NCBI RefSeq assembly: GCF_000612805.1
Contig: NZ_HG964406.1
Location: 186,001 to 250,000 of the forward strand
Direction: 5' to 3'
Source of the DNA: Bacillus ndiopicus
GTDB lineage: Bacteria; Bacillota; Bacilli; Bacillales_A; Planococcaceae
DNA length: 64,000 nucleotides
Part shown: positions 17,809 to 28,167 of the stretch, in pieces
Numbering within the stretch: position 1 is the stretch's first letter
Layout: every line of letters begins with the position of its first letter
Notes under the pieces: generated by a model
The model's database searches: none
What the model saw: only the letters and a program-made list of their open reading frames with translations
What the model was told of the DNA's origin: nothing
Position numbers and translations under genes: made by a program

Positions 17809-19221
17809 TTATGGTGTATAGTATTTAGTAAATTTAAAGTATCTTAATTTTTTGTAACAGCAATCATAATATTTTTGACCTGAGTTACACATACAACTAG
17901 AATCTAATCTTTGACCTTTAAATTTATTAAAACGTTTTTTCACATTAGCATTAATCGTGTTAATTAGATTCCAATCGCTTTCTATTCTAGGTATATTCAA
18001 CATACCCCCTCTTTCACTTAATTTAATAATTTGTTTAACATGCTTTAAAGCCTCTTCCTCATCTGAAGCGTCTTCTATAATTCTCTTTAATGATATGACA
18101 CTTAAATCTGCTGTTATTTTTGAGTTTTTTAATTTAAATTCTCGATTTTCTTTGAATAAGTTAATTATTTTATATCGCAGTTCCTCTGAACAATAGCTTA
18201 AACCACTGATTCCTAAAGCTATTGTCCAATCAATAATATCTGTAGGTTGATATTCAGCAACAAAATTTACAGAAATTTCTTCCTCGCTAATCGGATAGGC
18301 AATATCCAAAAAATCATACAAAATATTTTTGCTTGAAAATGGATTTTTACAATAAACACCTGCTGTAATAGAATACTCGCTCAAATCAAATACATTTCGA
18401 CTTGGACCATCCCCAAGCCTATAGCTTAGAAGCTCACCAAAATAAAATAAATGCTGCAAATGATGCGAATGTCTAAAGACCATTACTGCATCAACATTTT
18501 GAAAATTACTCTCTATATAAAAACTCTCTTTAGTTAATAGACCTGAATGTGGGTTCACTAAAGTACTTACACATTCATTTATAAAATCGTCCCAAACAAT
18601 AATTAAAATTGTTTTATCGTCCTTATACATTGCATTTTGTTTATACGCTACAAACTTCTCATTAGCATTCTCTAAATAATACTGTATTTTCAAATCCTTA
18701 CTAAATACGATTTCTCTCTTTTCTTTTAAAATTTCAATTTCACTTTGTTTCAACCGTGAAGTGATTTGAATTCCATTATGTCTTATTTCCTTAAATGGTG
18801 TTAAATCAGGTGTTTTTACTTCAATCGCAAACCATTCATCATTTAACTTCATCCTGAACTCTGGATTTTTGGCTCCTTTATATGACTTAGGCTCTAATTC
18901 AATTGTAGATTTATCTGCTCCAGGCATGTTCATTAAATTATATAGAGCCAACACTTCACCTAATATTTGAAATATTTGCTCCGGATTATTTTTTCCAATA
19001 GTTTCTATTTTATCGATTGTAATTTTTGAATAATCTTTAACATATTCATCAATATAGGCTAAGATTTCAATTAAATGCGTTAAAAACCAATGCGTTTTCC
19101 CTTGATATATATAGGGATATACATACATGATATATTGAAAAAGATGCTTATTTTGGTTTTCTCTTTTAGAGTAATCATTAATTTTATCGTATAAATAGGA
19201 TTGGATTTCAGCTTTATCCAC
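17809..19221 (-). CDS. SEC-C motif protein with a possible PD-(D/E)xK nuclease core
   Basis: This 470-residue protein has an unidentified N-terminal region. Around residues 125-140 it shows EFRMKLNDEWFAIEVKTPDL. This is a beta-strand pattern with an ExK pair, resembling restriction-like nucleases. The C-terminus has the zinc-binding SEC-C motif CMCNSGQKYYDCCYKK. SEC-C tails occur in SecA and in many nuclease or defence-associated proteins as an RNA/ribosome or partner tether. The start is GTG with SD AGAGGAG. It stands alone between housekeeping genes. A nuclease role is only suggested; the Asp of the core was not assigned with certainty. Confidence 0.55.
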   Translation of the reverse strand: MDKAEIQSYLYDKINDYSKRENQNKHLFQYIMYVYPYIYQGKTHWFLTHLIEILAYIDEYVKDYSKITIDKIETIGKNNPEQIFQILGEVLALYNLMNMPGADKSTIELEPKSYKGAKNPEFRMKLNDEWFAIEVKTPDLTPFKEIRHNGIQITSRLKQSEIEILKEKREIVFSKDLKIQYYLENANEKFVAYKQNAMYKDDKTILIIVWDDFINECVSTLVNPHSGLLTKESFYIESNFQNVDAVMVFRHSHHLQHLFYFGELLSYRLGDGPSRNVFDLSEYSITAGVYCKNPFSSKNILYDFLDIAYPISEEEISVNFVAEYQPTDIIDWTIALGISGLSYCSEELRYKIINLFKENREFKLKNSKITADLSVISLKRIIEDASDEEEALKHVKQIIKLSERGGMLNIPRIESDWNLINTINANVKKRFNKFKGQRLDSSCMCNSGQKYYDCCYKKLRYFKFTKYYTP

Positions 19222-19370
19222 TTAATTCACTCCTCTTATATCATCATAAGAATAGCTAGTATTCTTATACTTAACTTACTTAAGTATTTCAGTTTTAATA
19301 GGTTTTACACAAATATAATGTCAAGAAATAATCAAATTTAAAAAGCCACCTCTCCTACCTCATTAATGAA

Positions 19371-19583
19371 TTACTTATTTAATAGCTTCTTTAAAGCCTG
19401 TACCTCATCCTCCGATAATGTTATACCCTTGCCCATCTTCTCATGCTCTGGTGCCCATTCGCGAATATCGTATTTTGGTGCGTTGCCGTTCCAGCTAATG
19501 CGGTTTAATTCTTTTTTCCAGCCCTTTGCTGATTCTGAAAGAACACCGATATGCTCAATAATTTCATATTTAATGTCTGCCAT
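19371..19583 (-). CDS. ydbC: PC4/YdbC-family ssDNA-binding protein
   Basis: This 70-residue protein is related to Bacillus YdbC and the eukaryotic coactivator PC4. The pattern YEIIEHIGVLSESAKGWKKE, then NRISWNGNAPKYDIREW and MGKGITLSEDEVQALKKLL, is the typical order of four strands and a helix. Homologues dimerise and bind single-stranded DNA or RNA. The ATG at 19583 has SD GGAGG 5 nt upstream, whereas longer upstream starts have none. Confidence 0.85.
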   Translation of the reverse strand: MADIKYEIIEHIGVLSESAKGWKKELNRISWNGNAPKYDIREWAPEHEKMGKGITLSEDEVQALKKLLNK

Positions 19584-19673
19584 AATTGCCTCCGCTAGTT
19601 GTTTTAGTTTATTATACCTATTCTTATAATACATTAGGTTACCTATTTAAGAAAAACTTCAAAATACTATAAG

Positions 19674-19703
19674 AAAAGCAACCAATTTCAGAATTGGTCG
19701 CTT
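19674..19703 (-). terminator. Terminator of the nucleotidase gene
   Basis: On the minus strand AAGCGACCAATT pairs with AATTGGTTGCTT (one wobble), followed by TTCTTAT. It lies 10 nt past the stop. Confidence 0.8.
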
Positions 19704-19712
19704 CCTTCATGA

Positions 19713-21989
19713 TTACTTATTTTTAACTTTTACATACTTGCTATAAACATAGCCTGTTTTGCCTTTATAAGAAATTTTATACCAGCCGTTTTCTTTGCCT
19801 AAAATCGTAATTTCAGTGTTTTTTGAAATCGTCCCATATACTTTCGCTGCGCTTGACGGTTTTGAACGAACGTTTAAGTGATAAGCTGTAACGACACCTT
19901 TTGTTGATTTTGGCTGAGTCACAGTAGGTTTTGATTTTTCTGGCTGTGGCTTTTCTGGTGTTGGTTTACTTGGATTCGCTGGTTTTTCTACAGGCTTTTC
20001 TACTGGCTTCTCTGCTTCTTCCTCTGTTCCTTGCCCAGCTTCAGGAGCATTCAGCACATTTACTAGCTGCTGATAAAATTCCCCTGTTGTTTTTACACCA
20101 ACAAATTGGCTTGCATCTACACTTGCCTTTGCTGCTAATTGCTCAATTTCCTGCTGTGTAATAGAATCCTTCACATTAATTGATGCGATATTTGTGTATT
20201 TTCCATCTTCTGATGTAGGAATTGATAAAATACCTTTATTAACTAACTCAACAACTGCTGCACGAGCTGGCGCTTTTGTATCAACCCCAACAATTTTCCA
20301 GTTGTTTTGGATAACTGGCTCATAAACGCCTTTCTTTTCTTCTTTCAAATAGCGGATTGCTAGATTGCGAATTGTCCCACCTGTTTCTCCATAAGTACTT
20401 TCTTCTTTAGAAGACCAAATCATATTAAATTTACGTCCTTCAAGTGCTTGACCTTTTGATACAAGGAAGTCCATTCTATAAGCATTCATACCAAGCTTTA
20501 AATGATCTTTCATCTTAATTGGCGTTCCATCTAATTTAGAAAGATTTTTTATTCTGTTGCCTGGTTGCTCCGTTAAATCAATATCGTATTTTACATTACC
20601 AAAATAGTCATTCGTACTATATTTAGATGAACGTCTAGTTTTATCAAAGCTAACCGTCACATCTCCATCGCGAGTACTATTAAAATAACCAACTGCCCAT
20701 TCCATATAATCCTTTAAGTCTTGTCCAGTTACTTCATAAACAGATACTTCTCCACCAGCAAATTGATAATTATAGGCAATGTCCTTTTTCTTAATAGGTC
20801 CCACATCTAATGCTGCTTTATCATTATCAATCTGATGCGCTACTACATCTGCCTTACTATAATGTAGCATTACCTCATGGAAGAAATCTGATAGAGGCGT
20901 TTCTTGAATGTGTACAGTAGGAATGCCATTAATTTCGTTTTTCGGAACAAGGTTTGTTCCTTTTAATTGTGCTATTTCGATATTAGCATCTGCGCGTGCA
21001 AAGTCATGATATGGCTTTAATATTTCTTCAAGTCCTTTGTCTGATTCAACAAATGTGCCATCTTCATTCTTTACAGGAATCGTTGATGCATCTTTTTCTT
21101 TTAATGTTAATTGCTCACCTTGGCGCGTAAACGTTAAATCGATGCGTGAAATATGCGTTCCGTATCGATTAGGCTCTGTGATAATAATTCCGTTAACTTC
21201 TTCTTTGTTAATAAGCACATGATTATGACCTGCAAAAATAGCAGCTAGCTCTGGAACAGCAATAGCCATTTCTTTCACACCTGTTCCTGCCACACCGTTT
21301 TCATTTTCTAAGCCCATATGCATAAGGCCAATCATAACATCTACTTTACCTTCTAATTCTTTAACTGCCTTTTTCGTTTCCTCTACTGGATTTTTGACAA
21401 CTAATCCATCAAGATGATTTGTGCCCTTTTCATATTCTGTAATTAGCGGCGTTACCATCCCGATAACCCCAATTTTAACACCTTCACGTTCAATAATTGT
21501 ATATGCTGGTAAATAGCGTTCACCATTTTCTTTATAAACATTGCCGGCAAGTCTTGCTCCGTTGAATTGACTAGAAACCTTATCTAGTACATCTAAGCCG
21601 AAATTGAATTCATGGTTACCATATGTCCAAGCTTCGTAGCCCATTTCATTTACAGCGACCATCATTGGAGATTGTGGTTGATCATTGAACAATTCAGCAG
21701 AATTATCCTGAATTAAATCACCGTTCTCCAACAAAATTGTGTTGGGATTCTCTTTACGAATATCTTTGATAATTGTATATAATTGTGTTAAGCTACCAGT
21801 TAAATTTGGTCCATCCGTCGCGTAATCCCAAGGCATAGAACGACCATGAATATCTGATGTAGCAAGAAGCGTAATATGTATATCCTTTTCTTCTTGTGCC
21901 TTTACTGATGCTTGCGTAAAGAAAATACTTGTCGCAAAAATCAATACCGCAATACTAAGCGTTGCTATACTTTTCTTCATTTTAGCCAT
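19713..21989 (-). CDS. Secreted 5'-nucleotidase / 2',3'-cyclic phosphodiesterase with C-terminal SH3 domain
   Basis: This 758-residue protein has a signal peptide (basic MAKMKKS, hydrophobic core to about 27). Its metallophosphoesterase domain carries LLATSDIHGR, ENGDLIQD, YGNHEFNFG, MHMGLE and GHNHVLINK, the usual dimetal ligands. A 5'-nucleotidase C-terminal substrate-binding domain follows (about 330-560). A low-complexity Pro/Lys/Glu linker (about 655-690) and a bacterial SH3 domain (LNVRSKPSSAAKVYG...) close the protein. It should degrade extracellular nucleotides or cyclic nucleotides for phosphate and nucleoside salvage. The SH3 domain probably holds it in the wall. The family resembles YfkN/CpdB/YhcR. 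SD AAAAGGAGCG supports the start. Confidence 0.9.
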   Translation of the reverse strand: MAKMKKSIATLSIAVLIFATSIFFTQASVKAQEEKDIHITLLATSDIHGRSMPWDYATDGPNLTGSLTQLYTIIKDIRKENPNTILLENGDLIQDNSAELFNDQPQSPMMVAVNEMGYEAWTYGNHEFNFGLDVLDKVSSQFNGARLAGNVYKENGERYLPAYTIIEREGVKIGVIGMVTPLITEYEKGTNHLDGLVVKNPVEETKKAVKELEGKVDVMIGLMHMGLENENGVAGTGVKEMAIAVPELAAIFAGHNHVLINKEEVNGIIITEPNRYGTHISRIDLTFTRQGEQLTLKEKDASTIPVKNEDGTFVESDKGLEEILKPYHDFARADANIEIAQLKGTNLVPKNEINGIPTVHIQETPLSDFFHEVMLHYSKADVVAHQIDNDKAALDVGPIKKKDIAYNYQFAGGEVSVYEVTGQDLKDYMEWAVGYFNSTRDGDVTVSFDKTRRSSKYSTNDYFGNVKYDIDLTEQPGNRIKNLSKLDGTPIKMKDHLKLGMNAYRMDFLVSKGQALEGRKFNMIWSSKEESTYGETGGTIRNLAIRYLKEEKKGVYEPVIQNNWKIVGVDTKAPARAAVVELVNKGILSIPTSEDGKYTNIASINVKDSITQQEIEQLAAKASVDASQFVGVKTTGEFYQQLVNVLNAPEAGQGTEEEAEKPVEKPVEKPANPSKPTPEKPQPEKSKPTVTQPKSTKGVVTAYHLNVRSKPSSAAKVYGTISKNTEITILGKENGWYKISYKGKTGYVYSKYVKVKNK

Positions 21990-22148
21990 TTCTTAAATCG
22001 CTCCTTTTATTCTGAATTTTAAAATTCGTTTAATAAGTTTATCACTTCAAATTACTTTCCACAAGATAATATCTCGAATTCAAAATATGGGTTTAATAGT
22101 GCAAATTATTATATTTGGAAACTTTAAGAAAGACTTCCCCATATTATA

Positions 22149-22178
22149 AAAGTCACCTCTTTTCTGAGAGGTGACTTT
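22149..22178. terminator. Strong bidirectional terminator downstream of the chemoreceptor
   Basis: A perfect 12-bp stem AAAGTCACCTCT/AGAGGTGACTTT with a 6-nt loop is followed by a T-rich run on either strand. Confidence 0.85.
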
Positions 22179-22258
22179 ATTACTTATTATTTACCCAATA
22201 ACTCCTTGAGCTCGTCAATATACTTAACAGTTTTGTATTTGCGGCTTTATTTCCTCTA

Positions 22259-23968
22259 TTACTTCAATGTAAACGCTTTTACATGCTCATTTAAAGTATG
22301 GGCCATTTCGTTTGTTTCGTTTGAACTACGCGCAACTTCGTCAATGCTATCTGTTGTTTGCTGGGTAGCATTTGTTAAACTGTTCATTGTATGCTCAATT
22401 TCCCCTATAGAGGCTGTTAAATGTTGAATCATTTGTACGACATGCTCTGATTTTTCTGCTTCTGCTGTCATCATCGAAGACATATGAATAATTTCCTCAA
22501 CCGTTTTCTCCACAGCCTGCGAAATCGCATGTAAAGACTCTGTTGTAAGCTTTACAGTTTCAGTTCCTTTTTCAATATATTTCGTATTGTCCTTTGATGA
22601 TGCAATAACATGCTCGATATTTACCATAATATCCTGTACTAATTTTTCAACTTGCGACACTTCACGATTTGATTGCTCAGCTAGCTTTCTTACTTCCTCT
22701 GCGACAATTGCAAAGCCTTTGCCATGCTCGCCTGCCCGTGCCGACTCAATTGATGCGTTGAGCGCTAATAAATTGGTTTGGGCAGCAATTTCATTAATCG
22801 TTGTTGTAATTGCTTGGATTTTTGTTGCAGAGGCAACTAAATTTTCGACTGTTTGACTTACTTCATCAGAGCCTTTTTGAATAAGTGCGATATCATTGTT
22901 AATTTCTAATGCTCGCTGCTCGCCATCTCGTGCAATTTGCAATGTAGTGTGCGAATTTTCTACAGTATAATCCGCCTTTACTTTCATCGTTTGTAGTTCT
23001 TTCGCTAAATCAACAAGTGCATCACTTGCCTTTTCCGCATGGTGCATACCACCAGTAATTGAGCCTGTGACCTCGCTAATATCATCAGCTACATCTTGCA
23101 TCGTATTTGTCATGCTGTCCAATGTAGTTGCAGATTTCTCGGCATTATTAGATAGCGTATGTGATGTCTGACGCATTGTTAAAATCATGCTTTGTAAGTT
23201 GTCCGTCATTTGATTCAAAGTTAGGGCTAAATCGCCTACTTCATCGTGGTTTTTAATAGACGTTTTTTCAACAGCTAAATTGCCGTTTGCAATTTCCTTT
23301 GCCTGATGAATTAAAACGCTAATTGGTCTTACTTTGCGGCGAATTAAGAAACCTGTAATAATCGACGCTAAAAGCATTGGGAAAATACTAATTAAAATAC
23401 CGCTACGCACTACATCCCATGTACGTTCCTTAACAATATTTGCGTCAAAATCAATTACGCTAATTGCGATAATTTCTTTCGTAGAATCATGATCCTTGAA
23501 AATTGGGGCATAGCCTGATAAACGCTCCATGCCACCTGAAGTGTAAATTTCGGAATATGTTGGATGCTTTTCCTGCAATAAAGTATTTATAGCCTTTTTA
23601 TCTATATAAAATGAATCACCAATTTTAAATCCGTCCTGTGCAAGATGCTGATCAAGTGCTAGCAAAGTCCCTTCAAGCGTTAAAATATACTGTGTTTGAA
23701 AAATACTTTTATGTGCTGTTGTCCAGTTCAACGCCTCGCTCATTTCTTGCTTTTTCGCATCATTACCATTTAAAGCCTGCTCTACATCTTCAGCAGCAAT
23801 CAAGCCTGTAGTTATATTAGCGCAACCATAAGCTTCTATCCCCGCTGCCTCATATATTTTATTATAAGCAGTGATATATGTGGCAAATGAACTAATACAT
23901 AACATTACTACTAAAATACCAGCAATAATTGTCCCTAGTTGGAAAGTTAGTGAATTACGTAGATTCAT
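22259..23968 (-). CDS. Methyl-accepting chemotaxis protein
   Basis: This 569-residue transmembrane receptor has TM1 at about 10-32. An extracellular sensor of about 165 residues with a Cache-like pattern ([30 protein letters not shown]) follows. TM2 is at about 192-214 and the HAMP domain is next ([20 protein letters not shown]). The C-terminal signalling helical hairpin has the conserved tip [41 protein letters not shown]. The ATG at 23968 has SD AAAAGGAG, and the upstream ATG lacks one. It signals to CheA/CheW at the cell pole; the ligand is unknown. Confidence 0.93.
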   Translation of the reverse strand: MNLRNSLTFQLGTIIAGILVVMLCISSFATYITAYNKIYEAAGIEAYGCANITTGLIAAEDVEQALNGNDAKKQEMSEALNWTTAHKSIFQTQYILTLEGTLLALDQHLAQDGFKIGDSFYIDKKAINTLLQEKHPTYSEIYTSGGMERLSGYAPIFKDHDSTKEIIAISVIDFDANIVKERTWDVVRSGILISIFPMLLASIITGFLIRRKVRPISVLIHQAKEIANGNLAVEKTSIKNHDEVGDLALTLNQMTDNLQSMILTMRQTSHTLSNNAEKSATTLDSMTNTMQDVADDISEVTGSITGGMHHAEKASDALVDLAKELQTMKVKADYTVENSHTTLQIARDGEQRALEINNDIALIQKGSDEVSQTVENLVASATKIQAITTTINEIAAQTNLLALNASIESARAGEHGKGFAIVAEEVRKLAEQSNREVSQVEKLVQDIMVNIEHVIASSKDNTKYIEKGTETVKLTTESLHAISQAVEKTVEEIIHMSSMMTAEAEKSEHVVQMIQHLTASIGEIEHTMNSLTNATQQTTDSIDEVARSSNETNEMAHTLNEHVKAFTLK

Positions 23969-24087
23969 AGCAATTTCTCCTTTTCTATATCCCTTCGAGA
24001 CAATCATACTATAAAAAAGATGTATTTTAAAAGCATCTTTTTTATAGGTATTTAGTAATAACAATAATCGTTCATAGGTTTTTCAAT

Positions 24088-25284
24088 TTAATTAACTGAA
24101 TACGCTCCATCCCACACAACCTTTTTGAAATGCTCCGCGTCCGTATCACCTTCTGTGCTAAAGAATAATATCTTTGAATTAGAATCTATTTTTAACTGCT
24201 GCTTTAAATTTGCGTACTCACTTCTTCTTAACATTTCACTAACAGCTCCTATGCCAACAGCTCCTGATTCTCCTGAAATCACTTGTACATCATCCTTAAT
24301 CGGTGCTGCTAAAACTCTCATCCCTTGTGCAGCAATGCTATCAGGGCATGAAAGGAATGCATCTGCATAGTCATTTAAAATTTTCCATCCTAATGTGCTT
24401 GGTTCTCCACATGCTAGCCCTGCCATAATTGTATCCATATCACCTTTTACATAATGAAGCTTGCCGTCGTTTGCTTCAGCTGTTTTAAATATGCAGTCAG
24501 CCTTGTCTGGTTCTACCACAACAGTAATTGGGCGCTCCTCACCATAAACATCTGCAAAGAAGCCTTGAACTGCTGCTGCCATTGAGCCAACACCAGCTTG
24601 GATAAAAATATGTGTAGGCTTTTCATCCAATTCCTTTAGCTGTTCATATGCCTCTACTACCATTGTGATATAGCCCTGCATAATATTTTTTGGAATTTCC
24701 TCGTAGTTTTCCCATGCTGTATCTTGTACGAGTACCCAATTGTTCTGTTCAGCATGTTCAGCAGCTAGACGAACAGTATCATCATAGTTAACATCTGTAA
24801 TAGATGCATTTGATCCCAAGTTTTTAATGTGATTCAATCTTTCCTCTGAAGACCCTTTAGGCATATAGACTACTGAGTTTTGCTTCAATTGTTTCGCTGT
24901 CCAAGCAACCCCTCTACCATGATTGCCATCTGTTGCAGTAATAAATGTTAGCTCACCTAATTGCTCCTTCACTTCTGGTGAAACAAGCTTTTCGTAAGTT
25001 AACTCATCTGGATTAATATTTAATTTCTTAGCTAAATATTGTCCAATCGCATAGGAACCACCTAAAGCTTTAAATGCATTTAAACCAAATCGATAAGATT
25101 CATCCTTCACAAATAGCTTACTTACATTTAGCTCTTTCGCTAAATTATCCAAAACAGCTAAAGGAGTTAGTTCATATTGTGGAAAGCTTTGATGAAATGC
25201 TTGTACCTTTTGAGCTTCCTTTAGCCCTAAAAAGTCAATGCTTGTGCTAGGGTTTTTCTTACGATCATATTTTATTAATTTCAT
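24088..25284 (-). CDS. dpaL: Diaminopropionate ammonia-lyase
   Basis: This PLP enzyme of about 398 residues splits 2,3-diaminopropionate into pyruvate and two ammonia. The PLP-lysine region is RFGLNAFKALGGSYAI, followed by FITATDGNHGRGVAWTAKQL. A glycine-rich phosphate loop is seen in SGESGAVGIGAVSEML. The start at 25284 has SD GGGAGGGAA at the very end of the amidohydrolase gene, so the two are co-transcribed with 1 nt between stop and start. Its neighbours (M20 amidohydrolase, AGCS symporter) suggest a pathway that takes up and hydrolyses an N-acyl-diaminopropionate or a related compound (inference). Confidence 0.9.
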   Translation of the reverse strand: MKLIKYDRKKNPSTSIDFLGLKEAQKVQAFHQSFPQYELTPLAVLDNLAKELNVSKLFVKDESYRFGLNAFKALGGSYAIGQYLAKKLNINPDELTYEKLVSPEVKEQLGELTFITATDGNHGRGVAWTAKQLKQNSVVYMPKGSSEERLNHIKNLGSNASITDVNYDDTVRLAAEHAEQNNWVLVQDTAWENYEEIPKNIMQGYITMVVEAYEQLKELDEKPTHIFIQAGVGSMAAAVQGFFADVYGEERPITVVVEPDKADCIFKTAEANDGKLHYVKGDMDTIMAGLACGEPSTLGWKILNDYADAFLSCPDSIAAQGMRVLAAPIKDDVQVISGESGAVGIGAVSEMLRRSEYANLKQQLKIDSNSKILFFSTEGDTDAEHFKKVVWDGAYSVN

Positions 25285-25285
25285 C

Positions 25286-26446
25286 TTAATTCCCTCCCAG
25301 ACGAAGCTTAACAACTTCCGCAAAAAACTCGGCACCTGTTTCTAATATACTGTCATTATAATCATAGAGTGCATTGTGCAATGGTATGATTTCCTCATTC
25401 TCAACCTTACCACCAAGAAATACGAAGCAGCCTGGTACTTTTTCTAAAAACTTGGCAAAATCCTCGGATGCCATAAATGGCTCACAGTTACCATTTGTCT
25501 TGTCATTTCCTACAATGTTTTTAGCTGCTTCAATTGCAGCCTCTGTACAACTAGCCTCATTGATAGTTGGCGAAAATTCATGTGTGTACTCAAATTCACA
25601 TTCAGCACCGTGCATCGCACAAATTCCTTCACAGATGCTTCTCATTCTTTCTTCAAGCAGCTTTTGTACTTCCGGCGTAAAGCTTCTCGTATCACCTTTA
25701 ATTTCTACATTAGAAGGAATCGCATTGCGAATTCCATCTGTATGTATTTCGGTACAAGAAACAACTGCTGTATCATTTGGATTCACATTGCGAGCGACAA
25801 TTGTTTGCAATGCAAGAATAATTTCAGCCGCAATTACTAAAGGATCAATTCCCATATGTGGGCTAGATGCATGACAGCCCTTTCCTTTAATGCGAATAAC
25901 AAAGTTATCTTCACTAGCCATAATAGGCCCTGGTCGAGTCTGTATTGTCCCGACTGGTAACCCTGGCATATTATGCAGACCATAAATCTCATCTACTGGG
26001 AAGCGTTCAAATAGCTGATCCTCCATCATCGCTATAGCGCCTTTGCCGATTTCTTCAGCAGGCTGGAAAATAAAACGGACAGTTCCATTAAAGTTTTTTG
26101 TAGCAGAAAGCAATTTAGCCGCACCTAGTAATGTTGTCATATGACCATCATGCCCACATGCATGCATTTTTCCTTGGTGCAAAGAGCGATATGAAAGCTC
26201 CTTCACCTCAGTTAAATTTAATGCATCCATATCAGCTCGTAATCCAATGACACCTTTTCCGTCCCCAACAACTAGGTTTGCCACAACACCCGTACCACCA
26301 ATATTTTCGTGAACGTCTAAGCCCATATTTTTAAGTTCCTGTGCTATATAGGCTGATGTTTTCACTTCCTCGAATGCTGTTTCAGGGTATTTATGCAAAT
26401 GATGTCGCCATTCTACTAATTGTTGTTTTAAATCAAAATTGTTCAT
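25286..26446 (-). CDS. M20D-family metal amidohydrolase
   Basis: This 386-residue protein is related to hippurate hydrolase and N-acyl-amino-acid deacylases. The metal ligands are visible: ACGHDGHMTTLLGAA, FIFQPAEEIGKGA and the C-terminal PLHNALYDYND. GLRADMDALNL lies before the first His. It probably releases an amino acid from an N-acyl or amide precursor and passes it to the ammonia-lyase encoded next. Its own start lies 40 nt after the symporter stop, so the three genes form one operon. Confidence 0.88.
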   Translation of the reverse strand: MNNFDLKQQLVEWRHHLHKYPETAFEEVKTSAYIAQELKNMGLDVHENIGGTGVVANLVVGDGKGVIGLRADMDALNLTEVKELSYRSLHQGKMHACGHDGHMTTLLGAAKLLSATKNFNGTVRFIFQPAEEIGKGAIAMMEDQLFERFPVDEIYGLHNMPGLPVGTIQTRPGPIMASEDNFVIRIKGKGCHASSPHMGIDPLVIAAEIILALQTIVARNVNPNDTAVVSCTEIHTDGIRNAIPSNVEIKGDTRSFTPEVQKLLEERMRSICEGICAMHGAECEFEYTHEFSPTINEASCTEAAIEAAKNIVGNDKTNGNCEPFMASEDFAKFLEKVPGCFVFLGGKVENEEIIPLHNALYDYNDSILETGAEFFAEVVKLRLGGN

Positions 26447-26486
26447 TATTTTCTCCTCTCCACCAATTATAATCTCAATTTTCTAA

Positions 26487-27896
26487 TTATTTAGTTGCTT
26501 CGTCAATATTCGAAAGATTAATTTTTGTAACATCTAGCTCTTTATTCCATTCGGGTTCTTCTACCCCGCTATTTAATTGATGCATATAGTTTTTATATGC
26601 ATAGCGTACATATTTGAATAAACCAAACAATGCAAAGACATTAATAAATACAATAATCGCTAACATAAAGTCTACTGTAGCCCAAATTGTCGTAAGTGGA
26701 ATGACAGAGCTAAGGATTAGGACAATCGCTGCGACGATTCGGTAAAACCAAATTACAGGCATCGCATTTTTTTTGAATACATATCTAATATTTGTTTCCC
26801 CGTAAAATATATCTGCTAGCAGTGTAGTAAATCCGAATAAGAACATTGCAGCGAAGACAACCCATTTACCAGCAGAGCCTAATGCAACAAAAAATGCTTC
26901 TTGTAAAAGATTAATTCCTGTTAAGCCTGTGCCAAGAACATCTGTCATAAGTAATGCAAATGCTGTACATGAACAAATAATACAAGTTGTAATAAATGTA
27001 CCTAGCATTGCTAAAAATGATTGTTCAACAGGATGTTTAACATCTGCAGCGGCGTGCATTGTACCAGCTACCCCGTTCCCTGCATCGTTAGAGAATAAAC
27101 CGCGTGCAATCCCATGACGGAATGCTTCCATTACCGTATGTCCAATTGCCCCACCAATCACTGCATGACCAGTAAATGCACTTTTGAAAATTAATGCTAA
27201 AACCGCTGGAAGCTGCGTGATATTCGTTACAACAATAAATAATGTAATAGCAATAAATGCGATCGCCATAAAAGGAACGATTAATGTAGAGAAATCAACA
27301 AGTCGCTTTACGCCACCTATAATCACAATTGCAGTAAGTACAACAACGCCAATCCCAGGGATAATCGGATGAATATCGACTACGCCAGTGAATGATGTGG
27401 CTATAGAGTTCGTTTGAATCGATGCGATAAATAAACCAATTGCAAATATATAACAAATAGCCATAATCATAGCTAATACTTTATTTTTAAGGCCTTTTTC
27501 GATATAGTGAGCAGGTCCTCCACGATAAGTACCATCCTCAATTTTTTCACGAAATAGTTGTCCTAGCACTGTTTCCGCAAATGTAATAACCATTCCTAGC
27601 AATGCTGTCATCCACATCCAAAAAATTGCCCCTGGCCCTCCAGCAGCTAAGGCACTTGCAACACCTACTAAACTACCTGTACCAACTTGTCCCCCTATTG
27701 CAGCACATAAAGTAGCAAAACCGGAAATATTGCCATCCTTACCTTTTAAATTTTTCTTCATGCACTTCAATGCATGTCCGAAATGCCTTAATTGTGGAAC
27801 ACCTAAACGGATAGTGTAGAACACCCCAACCCCAAGTAGTAGATAAGCTATAAAAGATCCCCATAAAAAATCATTTATTTTATTTAATAATTCCAT
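26487..27896 (-). CDS. AGCS-family amino acid (alanine/glycine):sodium symporter
   Basis: This 469-residue membrane protein has about 11 hydrophobic segments. Family hallmarks are ISGFATLCAAIGGQVGTGSL near the N-terminus, FWMWMTALLGMVITFAETVL and HGIARGLFSNDAGNGVAGTM (substrate/Na+ path). It is first in an operon with the amidohydrolase and the ammonia-lyase, so it probably imports their substrate. Length and N-terminus agree with the family. Confidence 0.9.
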   Translation of the reverse strand: MELLNKINDFLWGSFIAYLLLGVGVFYTIRLGVPQLRHFGHALKCMKKNLKGKDGNISGFATLCAAIGGQVGTGSLVGVASALAAGGPGAIFWMWMTALLGMVITFAETVLGQLFREKIEDGTYRGGPAHYIEKGLKNKVLAMIMAICYIFAIGLFIASIQTNSIATSFTGVVDIHPIIPGIGVVVLTAIVIIGGVKRLVDFSTLIVPFMAIAFIAITLFIVVTNITQLPAVLALIFKSAFTGHAVIGGAIGHTVMEAFRHGIARGLFSNDAGNGVAGTMHAAADVKHPVEQSFLAMLGTFITTCIICSCTAFALLMTDVLGTGLTGINLLQEAFFVALGSAGKWVVFAAMFLFGFTTLLADIFYGETNIRYVFKKNAMPVIWFYRIVAAIVLILSSVIPLTTIWATVDFMLAIIVFINVFALFGLFKYVRYAYKNYMHQLNSGVEEPEWNKELDVTKINLSNIDEATK

Positions 27897-28010
27897 TCTT
27901 CCATCCCCTTTTAATCAATTAAATTGCATTATGTTGTTTGTTCCTCCTTGTCGATATTCTAATATTTCGGCAATTCAGAATATATCAGGTTATTATTCAA
28001 TTTTATAAAT

Positions 28011-28052
28011 ATATTGAGGTTATTTTTTTGAAGGAAAAAGTAACCTCAATAT
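28011..28052. terminator. Hairpin between AraC gene and symporter operon
   Basis: ATATTGAGGTTA pairs perfectly with TAACCTCAATAT (12 bp), and the inner T and A runs extend the stem. It lies 115 nt downstream of the AraC stop and 115 nt upstream of the symporter start. It could be the AraC terminator or a leader structure of the symporter operon. Confidence 0.5.
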
Positions 28053-28167
28053 CTAAAGGATTTCGGGATGGAAAGAATAAATAAAAATATAACGATTTTA
28101 CAACTTGGCAATCATACTATTTTAAGTTAATACCGAATAAACCAGGGCATAATTGACCTTACTCTAA

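Noticed and set aside
25374-25874. Plus-strand ORF of 166 codons
   Set aside because: It is antisense to the M20D amidohydrolase gene with its intact metal motifs; no SD.
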